Assembly: GCA_965243755.1 (NCBI GenBank)
Contig: CBDEVW010000004.1
Span: 186,001 to 250,000, forward strand
Direction of reading: 5' to 3'
Length of the DNA: 64,000 nucleotides
DNA from: JANSWY01 sp965243755
GTDB taxonomy: Bacteria > Bacteroidota > Bacteroidia > Cytophagales > Cyclobacteriaceae
Shown piece by piece: positions 36,180 to 44,802 of the stretch (within the stretch, counting starts at the first letter, position 1; every line of letters starts with the position of its first letter). The notes beneath the pieces were generated by a model. It was not told the DNA's origin. It worked only from the letters and a program-made list of their open reading frames with translations, and searched no databases. The position numbers were made by a program, and so were the translations under genes.

Positions 36180-37436
36180 GTGTCTGGATTTTTATACAAC
36201 CTTACTGTAATTCTCTATTATTTCTTGATCTGGCTGGCTAGTCCTTTTGTGTCAAAAGCCAGGAAGTTTGTGGTAGGCAGAAAAAATCTACTTAAAGTCA
36301 TTGAATCGGAATTAGGACCGGAGTTCAAAAAATGTATCTGGTTTCATGCCGCATCCCTGGGTGAATTTGAGCAGGGCAGACCATTGATTGAAAGGGTTCG
36401 AAACGAATTTCCTAAAGAGAAAATCGTACTTACATTTTTTTCACCTTCAGGATATGAAGTCAGAAAAAACTATGAAATGGTCGATCATGTATTTTACCTT
36501 CCATTGGACACTCCAGGGAACGCAAGGAAGTTTATTGAATTAGTCCGACCTAGGGTGGCGATTTTTATAAAATACGAATTCTGGTTCAACTATATCAAAA
36601 CATTACACAGCAATAGCATTACCCTGTTGAGTGTTTCATCTGTTTTTCGGGAGTCTCACCTGGCTTTTCATCCTTCGGGTGCTTTTTTCAGAAAGATGTT
36701 GAGAAAGATAGATTACTATTTTGTACAGGATGAGCAATCTATGAAACTTCTCAGGCAAATTGGCATTTCCAATGCAACCGTCTCCGGAGATACGAGATTT
36801 GACAGGGTATGTGAAAATGCTCGTAATGCAATTGAATATCCTTTGATTGAGCAGTTCAAAGCTGACCAACCGACATTGATTGTAGGCAGTTCGTGGGATG
36901 AAGATATGGCCTGTATTATTCCGGTAATCAATCAATTGAACCCCAGGATCAAAGTAATAGTAGCTCCTCACCAAATAGAGGAAAACATTATGAATTCAAT
37001 AGCATCACAATTCAATGGAAAATCGATTAGATACTCACAATACAATTTAGACGAAAAAGAATCATTCGATCTGATGATCATCGATAATGTTGGTATGTTG
37101 TCAACAATTTATCGGTATGCTGATATTGTGTTTATTGGGGGAGGGTTCAGGGGAGCTTTACACAATACGATTGAAGCAGCAATCTATGGAATGCCGATTA
37201 TCTTTGGGAGGCACGAAAACAACAAAAAATTTCTGGAAGCAATGAACTTACTGAAATTGGATGCTGCCTTTGAAGTTAGTAATCAATCAGAATTTGCTGA
37301 TATATTGCAGTCATTATTAAATGATAAAGACCTTAGGGTAAAGTTGGGAGGAGCTGGGAAGGCTTATGTGGAAGAAAGCGCTGGGGCTTCTGACATTGTT
37401 ATGAATTATTTGAGACCAAATTTATTAGAGGATTGA
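36180..37436 (+). CDS. waaA: 3-deoxy-D-manno-octulosonic acid transferase
   Basis: A 418-residue glycosyltransferase that attaches KDO to lipid A precursors. The N-terminal membrane anchor (about residues 5-20) precedes the FHAASLGEFEQGRPL motif with its catalytic Glu, VFYLPLDTPGNARKFI, and FIGGGFRGALHNTIEAA and GRHENNKKFLEA in the second domain. The start is a GTG directly behind the peroxiredoxin terminator; the next in-frame ATG is about 100 residues later. It overlaps rsgA by 4 bases. Confidence 0.92.
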   Translation: MSGFLYNLTVILYYFLIWLASPFVSKARKFVVGRKNLLKVIESELGPEFKKCIWFHAASLGEFEQGRPLIERVRNEFPKEKIVLTFFSPSGYEVRKNYEMVDHVFYLPLDTPGNARKFIELVRPRVAIFIKYEFWFNYIKTLHSNSITLLSVSSVFRESHLAFHPSGAFFRKMLRKIDYYFVQDEQSMKLLRQIGISNATVSGDTRFDRVCENARNAIEYPLIEQFKADQPTLIVGSSWDEDMACIIPVINQLNPRIKVIVAPHQIEENIMNSIASQFNGKSIRYSQYNLDEKESFDLMIIDNVGMLSTIYRYADIVFIGGGFRGALHNTIEAAIYGMPIIFGRHENNKKFLEAMNLLKLDAAFEVSNQSEFADILQSLLNDKDLRVKLGGAGKAYVEESAGASDIVMNYLRPNLLED

Positions 37437-38356
37437 AGGGACTGGTTATAAAGTCGACTGGATCATGGTATACCATCAAAACTGATGATGGTGAGAAGCT
37501 TGAGGCCAGGTTGAGAGGAAAGTTTAAGCTTCTGGACAAGAAGGTTACTAATCCTATTGCAGTGGGGGACCGGGTCATATTAGAGCAGGAGGAATCTGGT
37601 GAGGCCTATTATGTAATCACCGAATTGCTGCCGAGAGAAAACTATGTCATCAGAAAATCACCAAAGAAAACTACCTACTCACATATCCTGGCAGCCAATA
37701 TTGACCAGGCGGTAATCATTGCCACCTATAAAGATCCTAAAACTTCACTGGGATTTATTGACAGGTTTTTGGTGACCACCGAATCCTATAGAATTCCTTC
37801 ATGGATTGTTTTTAATAAACGGGACCTGTTGTCTGAGAATGACATGGAGGAGTTATTGGATATTCTGGCAATGTATGAATCCATTGGATACAAAACGATG
37901 GTGATTTCAGCTTTGAAAGGCACTGGTATGGATGAATTAACAGGCATCCTTGGAGACAAAGTTACCCTTGTTGCGGGTCATTCAGGAACGGGGAAATCCA
38001 CCATTATCAATCTGGTATCTGACCTGGCAGAGCAGGAGACATCAGCCATTTCTGATTTTGCCAACAAGGGAGTTCATACTACCACATTTGCAGAGATGTT
38101 TGAAACAAGAAATAATGGGTTCATCATTGATACACCCGGGATAAAAGAACTTGGACTCATTGAGATTGAAGAAGAGGAGCTGAGTCATTTTTTCCCCGAG
38201 ATGAGGGCTCATCTGGGAACATGCAAATTTCACAACTGCATGCATACACACGAGCCGGGATGCAAGGTAGTTGAAGCGCTGGAAAATGGAGAAATTCCAA
38301 TGTCAAGGTATTACAATTACCTGAGTATGCTTGAAAATGAAGACAATCGCAGATAA
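37433..38356 (+). CDS. rsgA: Ribosome small-subunit-dependent GTPase A
   Basis: A 307-residue circularly permuted GTPase acting late in 30S assembly. An OB fold (about residues 1-75) is followed by NKRDL (G4), GHSGTGKSTIIN (G1), the TTT switch and DTPGIKELG (G3). The C-terminal zinc motif has the Cys/His set in GTCKFHNCMHTHEPGC. The start codon is TTG, overlapping the waaA stop as TTGA; the protein begins KGLVIKSTGSWY, the family N-terminus, so the TTG is well supported. It meets the sulfotransferase gene in a TAATG overlap. Confidence 0.93.
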   Translation: MKGLVIKSTGSWYTIKTDDGEKLEARLRGKFKLLDKKVTNPIAVGDRVILEQEESGEAYYVITELLPRENYVIRKSPKKTTYSHILAANIDQAVIIATYKDPKTSLGFIDRFLVTTESYRIPSWIVFNKRDLLSENDMEELLDILAMYESIGYKTMVISALKGTGMDELTGILGDKVTLVAGHSGTGKSTIINLVSDLAEQETSAISDFANKGVHTTTFAEMFETRNNGFIIDTPGIKELGLIEIEEEELSHFFPEMRAHLGTCKFHNCMHTHEPGCKVVEALENGEIPMSRYYNYLSMLENEDNRR

Positions 38357-39105
38357 TGTCTCAGAAACTAGTACTCGTCACCCCGGGCAGAAGCGGATCG
38401 ACTCATCTGAGAGATACATTGAATAGCATTGATGGGTGGGTCATCAAAAATGAAGTATTCAACCGCACGAATAGTGAAAAGGGTTCATTCCATTGGTACT
38501 TACAGCAGCGGTTTGACAGAAAAATGCTGGGAGCAATAGCCAACAGAGAATCAATCAGTGTATATAAAGCAAACTTTATTTTATCCAGACTTGTAAAGGG
38601 CTATATCGGCTTTTTGGAAAGCCAGCATGTTGAACAAGAGATGGTTGGGATTACCATTTCCCTCGATCAGTGGTACGCTTACCCTCAGATACAAAACCAC
38701 CTGAATAACTGGACCATTATATACCTCACCAGAAAAGATGTGTTGAGGCTTTCGCTTTCATTGATGAAGGCAAGAATGAGTGGTAATTATGAATTGCCGG
38801 ATAATCAACTGGTTTCATTGGACCCAAAAACGGTTTTTGAACACATCATGCTTTTCAAAGAATGGGAAAACGATTTTTTAACCAATGTAAAACCATCTGT
38901 AATCATCACCTACGAAGAGTTATTTAAGAACTATGCAGGTACATTAAAAAAGATATTTCAGTACCTGAACATCAATCACGACACCAGATATAGAATTTCA
39001 ACTTTGAACATGGTTAACCCGGAAGATCTTTCTGATTGGGTGGAGAATTTGGAAGAGATCAGGTCATTTCTTGCTAAGCGACCTGAAGTAAGTCTTAAAA
39101 AATAG
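38356..39105 (+). CDS. Sulfotransferase family protein
   Basis: A 249-residue soluble protein with the PAPS-binding P-loop TPGRSGSTHLRDTL near the N-terminus and a YLTRKDVLRLSLSLMKAR segment that fits the 3'-phosphate-binding Arg/Ser motif. It resembles Stf0-like and other bacterial carbohydrate sulfotransferases. It shares one base with rsgA, so it belongs to the waaA-rsgA chain, and its 3' end overlaps the GT2 gene by 42 bases on the other strand. A sulphated surface glycan or lipid is the likely product. Confidence 0.75.
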   Translation: MSQKLVLVTPGRSGSTHLRDTLNSIDGWVIKNEVFNRTNSEKGSFHWYLQQRFDRKMLGAIANRESISVYKANFILSRLVKGYIGFLESQHVEQEMVGITISLDQWYAYPQIQNHLNNWTIIYLTRKDVLRLSLSLMKARMSGNYELPDNQLVSLDPKTVFEHIMLFKEWENDFLTNVKPSVIITYEELFKNYAGTLKKIFQYLNINHDTRYRISTLNMVNPEDLSDWVENLEEIRSFLAKRPEVSLKK

Positions 39106-39924
39106 ATAGCCATACCGAAACAACAAACCCCAATGAAAATAAATCAGGGCTTGTTTTTCTTCATAGCTGATCCTTTTGAGTAGCGCCACATCCTCTGACC
39201 TTTTTTGGTTTAAATGAAATGCCTTTAGGCAAACCTGATAGGTTGATCTCATGTGTTTGCTTCGAAAACGATATTGCTTTGATCCTAATCCGGTTTTGGT
39301 TTGACGTTTTTTGGTTAGGGGTTCTGGTGATGCACAATACAGAAAATGCCTGGAAGAACGAATCCAGAAGTCAAAATCTTCATAGGTCAGTGATTCATCA
39401 TAACCTTTGAGCTTATTCAGCACCTCACGCCTGATCATCATTGATGGAGCACTCAAAATGAATCGCTGTACTAACAATTCATACAAGTCGCCTTCTGGTA
39501 GGGTGGATGGGAAATGACCAATAGGCTCATTCTGCTCATTAATTAATTCAACAGGCGAATAATGAATCCCATAGTTTCTTTCCAGTTGACTGAAACGATT
39601 GATGCCCATTGCTATTCTATCCGGAGCTAGCAGGTCATCAGCAGCCAGGTCAATGACATATTCTCCTTGCGATTGTGCAAACCCAAGGTTGAATGCTTTG
39701 CAATTGCCTACATTTTCTTTGTTGAGAATTACCTTTATGGAAGGTTCTCTTTCAGCTATCTCAGAGATGATTTCCTGACTGCCATCGATGCTACAATCGT
39801 CGATCACTATTAATTCAATTGCCTTGTAGGTTTGTGCAAGTACAGAGTTGATAGCATCTCCAACAAACTTGCACTGATTGTAACAGAGACAAATTACCGA
39901 TACCAATGGTTGACTTTTGCTCAC
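39064..39924 (-). CDS. Family 2 glycosyltransferase
   Basis: A 286-residue inverting GT-A enzyme. The N-terminus VSVICLCYNQCKFVGDAI, the nucleotide-binding IVIDDCSIDGS and a DLAADDLLAPDRI segment (DxD-like) are present. The last 100 residues are Arg/Lys-rich, as in enzymes that bind membranes. Its start overlaps the end of the GNAT-like gene by 4 bases. The sugar and acceptor are unknown; a surface polysaccharide role is inferred. Confidence 0.87.
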   Translation of the reverse strand: MSKSQPLVSVICLCYNQCKFVGDAINSVLAQTYKAIELIVIDDCSIDGSQEIISEIAEREPSIKVILNKENVGNCKAFNLGFAQSQGEYVIDLAADDLLAPDRIAMGINRFSQLERNYGIHYSPVELINEQNEPIGHFPSTLPEGDLYELLVQRFILSAPSMMIRREVLNKLKGYDESLTYEDFDFWIRSSRHFLYCASPEPLTKKRQTKTGLGSKQYRFRSKHMRSTYQVCLKAFHLNQKRSEDVALLKRISYEEKQALIYFHWGLLFRYGYLFFKTYFRSLSKK

Positions 39925-40838
39925 CTGATGAAAGTATATTTAGCCGTTCTTTTTGCGCCCATGCGTTCTTTATATTGAGCCAGGCTTACCTGTTCAGTTC
40001 CTTCGACGCTCGAAATCCCCCAATCAAGATATTGATAGCCCAAAGCTTGATAATGTTTAATGACATGAATCATTAAGTAGCTCATTGGCGAATAGCGATG
40101 ACTCTTCTTGCTGCTGGCAGGCAAATAATTATAGATAACATTATGATTAACCCTTACCAAAACACAGCACGCAACAAGTTCACTTTCATGATATGCAGCG
40201 AATGCTTCGTACCTATTGGTTTGCTCAAAACCAGCCTTGAATTTGGAATAGGAAATATTGATTTCAAGTTGCTGCTCCTTTCTGCAATCAGCAATAAACT
40301 GGTAGATATTATCCAGGTCCCGAACGCCTGTGACTTTTTTAATTTTAATGCCCAGTTGTTTGCACTTATTTATTCTCCTTTGCTGCATATTGTGGAGATT
40401 ACTCTGGGAAAAAGAATGGAGATCAATGTGATGATTGATGTCTTCAATGACCCGCAGATTCGGAATATCGAGTAATTCCTGCAACATATCATGTGAATCA
40501 TAGATAGGTGGATAATGCCTAATGACGAAATGATCTGTTTGATCGATTACATCATTAATAAACTTTCTGACTGATTTCCTGTCTATATATTGAGTGAATT
40601 CAAAAGAGCCAAAAGGTGCATTATACCCGCTAACCCATTGATTTCCATTTTGGAAGAATTGAATCTGACCGAGTGCTTGTCTGGAATCATCATCAAACAA
40701 AGAAACAACTTTCGGCGATGGCAGGTTTTGTAGTTGTTGATATTCTTCGGTGTTGTAAAATAATTCCGGGAATTCATTCGTAGTAGATTTGGAATGAATT
40801 TGGGGAACTGAATGTTTCTCCGAAGAATTGATAAGCAT
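39921..40838 (-). CDS. GNAT/FemAB-like acyltransferase family protein
   Basis: A 305-residue protein with a double-GNAT layout. The N-terminal half includes FFQNGNQWVSGYNAPFG, and the C-terminal half carries YEAFAAYHESELVACCVLVRV and YLDWGISSVEGTEQ, typical of FemAB/BioF2-like or Lpg-type proteins that make amide links. It is the first gene of a pair with the GT2, overlapping it by 4 bases. Glycan or peptidoglycan modification is the most likely role. Confidence 0.72.
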   Translation of the reverse strand: MLINSSEKHSVPQIHSKSTTNEFPELFYNTEEYQQLQNLPSPKVVSLFDDDSRQALGQIQFFQNGNQWVSGYNAPFGSFEFTQYIDRKSVRKFINDVIDQTDHFVIRHYPPIYDSHDMLQELLDIPNLRVIEDINHHIDLHSFSQSNLHNMQQRRINKCKQLGIKIKKVTGVRDLDNIYQFIADCRKEQQLEINISYSKFKAGFEQTNRYEAFAAYHESELVACCVLVRVNHNVIYNYLPASSKKSHRYSPMSYLMIHVIKHYQALGYQYLDWGISSVEGTEQVSLAQYKERMGAKRTAKYTFIR

Positions 40839-40911
40839 AGGGTAAAGATAGTTAATCGCGTTTTTGTATTAGGTTTTTTAGCGCATCAACTGTACTCATA
40901 AGTAATTTAGC

Positions 40912-40919
40912 TATCTTTG
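40912..40919 (+). promoter_or_regulatory. -7 element before the TPR-protein gene
   Basis: TATCTTTG matches TAnnTTTG, about 38 bases before the ATG, followed by a long AT-rich leader. The -33 position (19 bases upstream) has only a weak match. Confidence 0.45.
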
Positions 40920-40956
40920 ATTTGTGCTAAAAAATATAAAATATATATAATTATAT

Positions 40957-42078
40957 ATGCCGCTTAAACCAATTGTAATTTTTATCATACTGACCTGTTT
41001 TGGGTACTTATGTCAGGCACAATTATTTTATGACGTAAGGCACAAGCAACGTGTCATGAAAGCGGCGAAGCACATTTACAACCAGGACAGTGCAAAGGCG
41101 TTTGCCGCCATGAATGAGGTCACGCAATTTCTTCCAAATCATCCCATGACCCCATTGATGAAGGCGGTCTATTTGTTATGGAAGGAGATTCCAATGAAAA
41201 CCACTGATTCCGTATTTACAGTATTCGAAGGGTATTTAAGAGAGACCATTAGGTTGGCGGAGGCACTCCCTGATAAATATGAGGAAGAGAAAATATTTTT
41301 TGATATGTCTGCCAGGGCTTTGTTGGCTGAACACTATGCTGATGAGGGGTCTTACGTAAAAGCCATTAATGAAGCCAGAAGAACCTATGGCAATGTGAGG
41401 AAGGGTTTCGAATTGGTGGATGAAAATCCTGAATTTTTATTGACTACCGGGTTATACAATTACTTTCGTGAGGCTTATCCGGAGAAATATCCGGTATACA
41501 AATCCTTTGTATGGCTATTCAGAGAGGGAGATAAGGATTTAGGGCTCGAGCAATTGCATCGTGCAACTAAAGAGGCTGTGATATCAAAAGTTGAGGCATA
41601 CTTGTACCTTTCGTATATCTACCTTCGGTATGAGAACGACCGATACAAGGCATATGAAGTGCTGAAAGAACTGCATGGTCAGTTTCCAAACAACAATTAC
41701 TTTAAAGTAAAATATACTGAAGCGCTGTTGTTGAATGGCAAGTATGAGGAGGCTTATCCATTGATACTGGAACTCAAAGAAGTAGAAAAGGTATATTATC
41801 TGGTAAGTGCACAGGTTTTTTACGGCATGTATAAAGAATATGCAAAGAATGATGATATATCTGCACTTACTGCCTACAACATTGCCATTTCCAAAGTCAA
41901 GGAATTAAGAGGTCAGGGATCACACTATATTAGTCAGGCCTATTTGGGTGCCGGAAGATGTTATGCTAAGTTTGGGAATAAATTGAAATCCAGAGAGTAC
42001 TTCGAGAAAGCCATGGAGTACAGTGAGACGCCCTGGGTGACCGAAGAACTCGAACAGCGATTAGCCACATTTGAATGA
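40957..42078 (+). CDS. Exported TPR-like protein
   Basis: A 373-residue protein with a signal peptide (about residues 1-22, ending CQAQ). The rest is all-helical with a repeating 34-residue spacing, including AKAFAAMNEVTQFLPNHP near residue 48, YLYLSYIYLRYENDRYKAYEV and the final AYLGAGRCYAKFGNKLKSREYFEKAMEY, which fits TPR units. The family is not recognised beyond that. Coupled to yigZ by a 4-base overlap, so the two may be one transcript. Confidence 0.75.
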   Translation: MPLKPIVIFIILTCFGYLCQAQLFYDVRHKQRVMKAAKHIYNQDSAKAFAAMNEVTQFLPNHPMTPLMKAVYLLWKEIPMKTTDSVFTVFEGYLRETIRLAEALPDKYEEEKIFFDMSARALLAEHYADEGSYVKAINEARRTYGNVRKGFELVDENPEFLLTTGLYNYFREAYPEKYPVYKSFVWLFREGDKDLGLEQLHRATKEAVISKVEAYLYLSYIYLRYENDRYKAYEVLKELHGQFPNNNYFKVKYTEALLLNGKYEEAYPLILELKEVEKVYYLVSAQVFYGMYKEYAKNDDISALTAYNIAISKVKELRGQGSHYISQAYLGAGRCYAKFGNKLKSREYFEKAMEYSETPWVTEELEQRLATFE

Positions 42079-42707
42079 CAATTGAATCTTACAGGACATT
42101 AGCATCCAATTCCGTTTTTGAAGGTTTTTATAAAGAAAAGGGTAGTAAATTTCTTGGCTTTGCCTTTCATGTGACCAGCGAGGAGGAGGTGAAAGAAAAA
42201 CTTGATTCACTCAAAAAGACGTACTATGACGCTCGACATCACTGTTATGCCTATATTCTGGGGATTAAAAACAGGAAGACAAGGGCCAATGATGACGGAG
42301 AACCCGGTCATTCAGCAGGAGATCCAATTTTGGGACAGATTAAATCAATGGATCTTACCAACACACTTGTGGTTGTAGTGAGGTATTTTGGAGGCACCAA
42401 GCTTGGGGTAAGTGGATTGATCAACGCTTATCGCACTGCAGCACAGGAAGCATTGCAATCAGCTGAAGTAGCAGTTATTGAGATTACAGAAGCACTGGAA
42501 ATACAATTTCCTTATGAATCTACGAATGAGGTGATGAGGTTGATCAAGGATTGTGAGATTAAAATCAACCAACAGACCTTTGAAGCAGATTGTAAAATAA
42601 TAGGAGAAGTTGCAGAAAGTCTTGTAAAAATGGTCAGCGATAAAGTGAAATTATTGAAGGATACCGGTACGAGTATTACTTTGAAGTGGCCAGACCTTCC
42701 TGATTAA
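42075..42707 (+). CDS. YigZ / IMPACT family protein
   Basis: A 210-residue cytoplasmic protein with the UPF0029/IMPACT N-terminal domain: KFLGFAFHVTSEEE, ARHHCYAYILG, DDGEPGHSAGDPIL and VVVVRYFGGTKLGVSGL. The C-terminal DUF1949-like fold is also present. E. coli YigZ resembles a nucleic-acid or ribosome-bound protein, but its function is unproven. It ends head-on with the exonuclease gene with no gap. Confidence 0.92.
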   Translation: MTIESYRTLASNSVFEGFYKEKGSKFLGFAFHVTSEEEVKEKLDSLKKTYYDARHHCYAYILGIKNRKTRANDDGEPGHSAGDPILGQIKSMDLTNTLVVVVRYFGGTKLGVSGLINAYRTAAQEALQSAEVAVIEITEALEIQFPYESTNEVMRLIKDCEIKINQQTFEADCKIIGEVAESLVKMVSDKVKLLKDTGTSITLKWPDLPD

Positions 42708-43292
42708 TCAATCGAGATAACCCTGATTGAGGAGCTTTTCATAGATGGCATAGCACACCCAGGCATCTGTAGCCGCGTAAACCTGTTGTTTTGGAGCTAA
42801 AACCTCATTTTCCCAGTTGGATACCTGCTGATTTTTTGAAATTCTACCTTTCAGTATTATTCCAGAGAGATTTCGCACTCCTTCCTGCTCAATGCCCAGG
42901 TCAATGACTGTTTGATTCAGTTCAATAACTCCTTCGGGATAAAATTTTTCCAGAAACTGTAAATCCTTAATGTCATCCCTGATACTGATACCCACTTTGA
43001 GGATATCGGGATTTTCAAATAAGTCGATGATGGGTTGGGGGAGACCAATTATGTTGGTTCGTATCAAATAGACTTTCTCAGAAGTAGCTATTTGTAAAAG
43101 GGCCACCGGATTGTAAACTCCCTTCTTAAATGCTGGCTTTGATTCAGTGTCAAAGCCAATAAAAGGTTCTTTGCTGATTTTAGGCCAGTTTTGATGAAGT
43201 TTATTCAGGTCATCGATGAGTACTATTTCCCCTTCGTATTTCATAAGGGGGAGTTTGTTGATTTCCTCTTTACTGATCCGGTTTCTAAACAT
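42708..43292 (-). CDS. 3'-5' exonuclease domain protein (RNase D-like)
   Basis: A 194-residue DEDD-superfamily exonuclease: FIGFDTESKP (DxE), a middle LKVGISIRDDIKDLQF motif, LAPKQQVYAATDAWVCYAIYEKL with the final Asp. It is a stand-alone exonuclease domain without the RNase D HRDC domain. The start is the ATG at 43292, which overlaps the nhaC stop by one base; a longer upstream reading frame lies inside nhaC and is not used. Confidence 0.87.
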   Translation of the reverse strand: MFRNRISKEEINKLPLMKYEGEIVLIDDLNKLHQNWPKISKEPFIGFDTESKPAFKKGVYNPVALLQIATSEKVYLIRTNIIGLPQPIIDLFENPDILKVGISIRDDIKDLQFLEKFYPEGVIELNQTVIDLGIEQEGVRNLSGIILKGRISKNQQVSNWENEVLAPKQQVYAATDAWVCYAIYEKLLNQGYLD

Positions 43293-44737
43293 TACGCAGC
43301 AGTTTTGGCAAGTTTCCTGATCTTGATGTTGAGGAAACCAAAAGTCATGGTCATAATTGGGCTGATGATATTGAAAAAGGCATACATGAAATAATCTCCG
43401 GTCGCAACGCCCAAAACTTTGGAATGGTATGCGCCACAAGTGTTCCATGGGACCAGCACAGATGTTACGGTACCAGAATCCTCCAACGTACGACTTAAGT
43501 TTTCTGGTGCTAATCCTTTTTTCTTATAGATGTCGGCATACATTCTTCCAGGAACTACAATGGCCAGGTATTGATCTGAGGCAGTAGCATTGAAAAACAA
43601 ACAAGTTCCTACAGTACCAGCGATTGTAGAGCCGGTTGAGTGTAAAATACTCATTATTGAAGCGGCCAGCTTTTTGAGCATACCAGCACTTTCCATTGCT
43701 CCACCAAACATCATTGCAGAAAGAATTAACCAAATGGTTCCCAGCATGCCATACATACCTCCTGAACTTAATAGCTCATCCATGATAGTATTGCCTGTCG
43801 CAATCGCAATATCACCATACATTGATTTCATTGTTCCAACAAAGTATTGTTGCCACAATACTCCATCGTGCTCCGCCACCTGCAATACCAGTTGAGGTTG
43901 AAAAATAAAGGCGAATAGTGCACCTAACAAAATACCTACAAGAATTGCGGGAATTGCTGGTACTTTCTTAACGATAAGTATTACAACGATCAAAGGCACC
44001 AGGAACAACCAGCCAGTAATATTGAATTTAGAATTGATGGCTTCCAGAAATACGCTAGTGTCAGTGCTTGCCTGGCTTCCACCAGTTGTTAACCCTATGA
44101 TGAGGAAAATGACTAAAGTGATCGTAATAGAGGGAATGGTTGTGTAAGCCATGTATCTGATGTGGGTAAATAGATCTGTGCCAGCCATAGCTGGAGCCAG
44201 ATTGGTAGTGTCTGATAACGGAGACATTTTATCGCCGAAATATGCACCGGATAGAATCGCCCCAGCTACAATTCCTTCAGAGATACCAAGTGCCTTACCA
44301 ATTCCAATGAGCGCAATTCCAACAGTTGCGGCAGTGGTCCAGGAACTACCGGTGGCAACCGAAACAATTGAACAAACAATGCAGGCAGCTACTAAAAATA
44401 TGGTCGGATTTAGTATTTGTAACCCATAGTAGATCATGGCGGGTACAATCCCACTCAATAACCAGGTGCCAGCAAGTGCACCAATTAATAAAAGAATGAG
44501 GATGGAGCTCATTGCAGAACTGATGCTTTTTACCATGCCTGCCTCAATGTCGGACCATGTTTTGCCACTTTTTATAGCAACAATGGCTGTAAAAGCAGCG
44601 GCCAATATCAATATCACCTGATTCGACCCATCAAGTGCAGCATCACCAAAGATAAATACGTTGACTGACAGGAGACTTATTAAAAATATAACTGGTAAAA
44701 GGCTTTGTAATAAAGTTGGTTCTCGGTGCTCACTCAT
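43292..44737 (-). CDS. nhaC: NhaC-family Na+/H+ antiporter
   Basis: A 481-residue inner-membrane antiporter with eleven or twelve predicted membrane helices. The family motif GAYFGDKMSPLSDTTNLAPAMAGTDLF is in the first half, and the second half repeats hydrophobic helices around ATASDQYLAIVVPGRMY. NhaC proteins exchange sodium for protons and help in pH or salt homeostasis, consistent with a marine or saline habitat. Its stop overlaps the exonuclease start. Confidence 0.92.
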   Translation of the reverse strand: MSEHREPTLLQSLLPVIFLISLLSVNVFIFGDAALDGSNQVILILAAAFTAIVAIKSGKTWSDIEAGMVKSISSAMSSILILLLIGALAGTWLLSGIVPAMIYYGLQILNPTIFLVAACIVCSIVSVATGSSWTTAATVGIALIGIGKALGISEGIVAGAILSGAYFGDKMSPLSDTTNLAPAMAGTDLFTHIRYMAYTTIPSITITLVIFLIIGLTTGGSQASTDTSVFLEAINSKFNITGWLFLVPLIVVILIVKKVPAIPAILVGILLGALFAFIFQPQLVLQVAEHDGVLWQQYFVGTMKSMYGDIAIATGNTIMDELLSSGGMYGMLGTIWLILSAMMFGGAMESAGMLKKLAASIMSILHSTGSTIAGTVGTCLFFNATASDQYLAIVVPGRMYADIYKKKGLAPENLSRTLEDSGTVTSVLVPWNTCGAYHSKVLGVATGDYFMYAFFNIISPIMTMTFGFLNIKIRKLAKTAA

Positions 44738-44802
44738 CGAATCTCTGCTATGTTATAATGTTGTTCTGGTATAAAAACCCCCAAGATAATCATTTTTGGA
44801 AT

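Noticed and set aside
42708..43448. Longer 246-residue version of the exonuclease protein
   Set aside because: The first 52 residues lie inside nhaC in another frame and have low-complexity character; the ATG at 43292 gives a normal family start.
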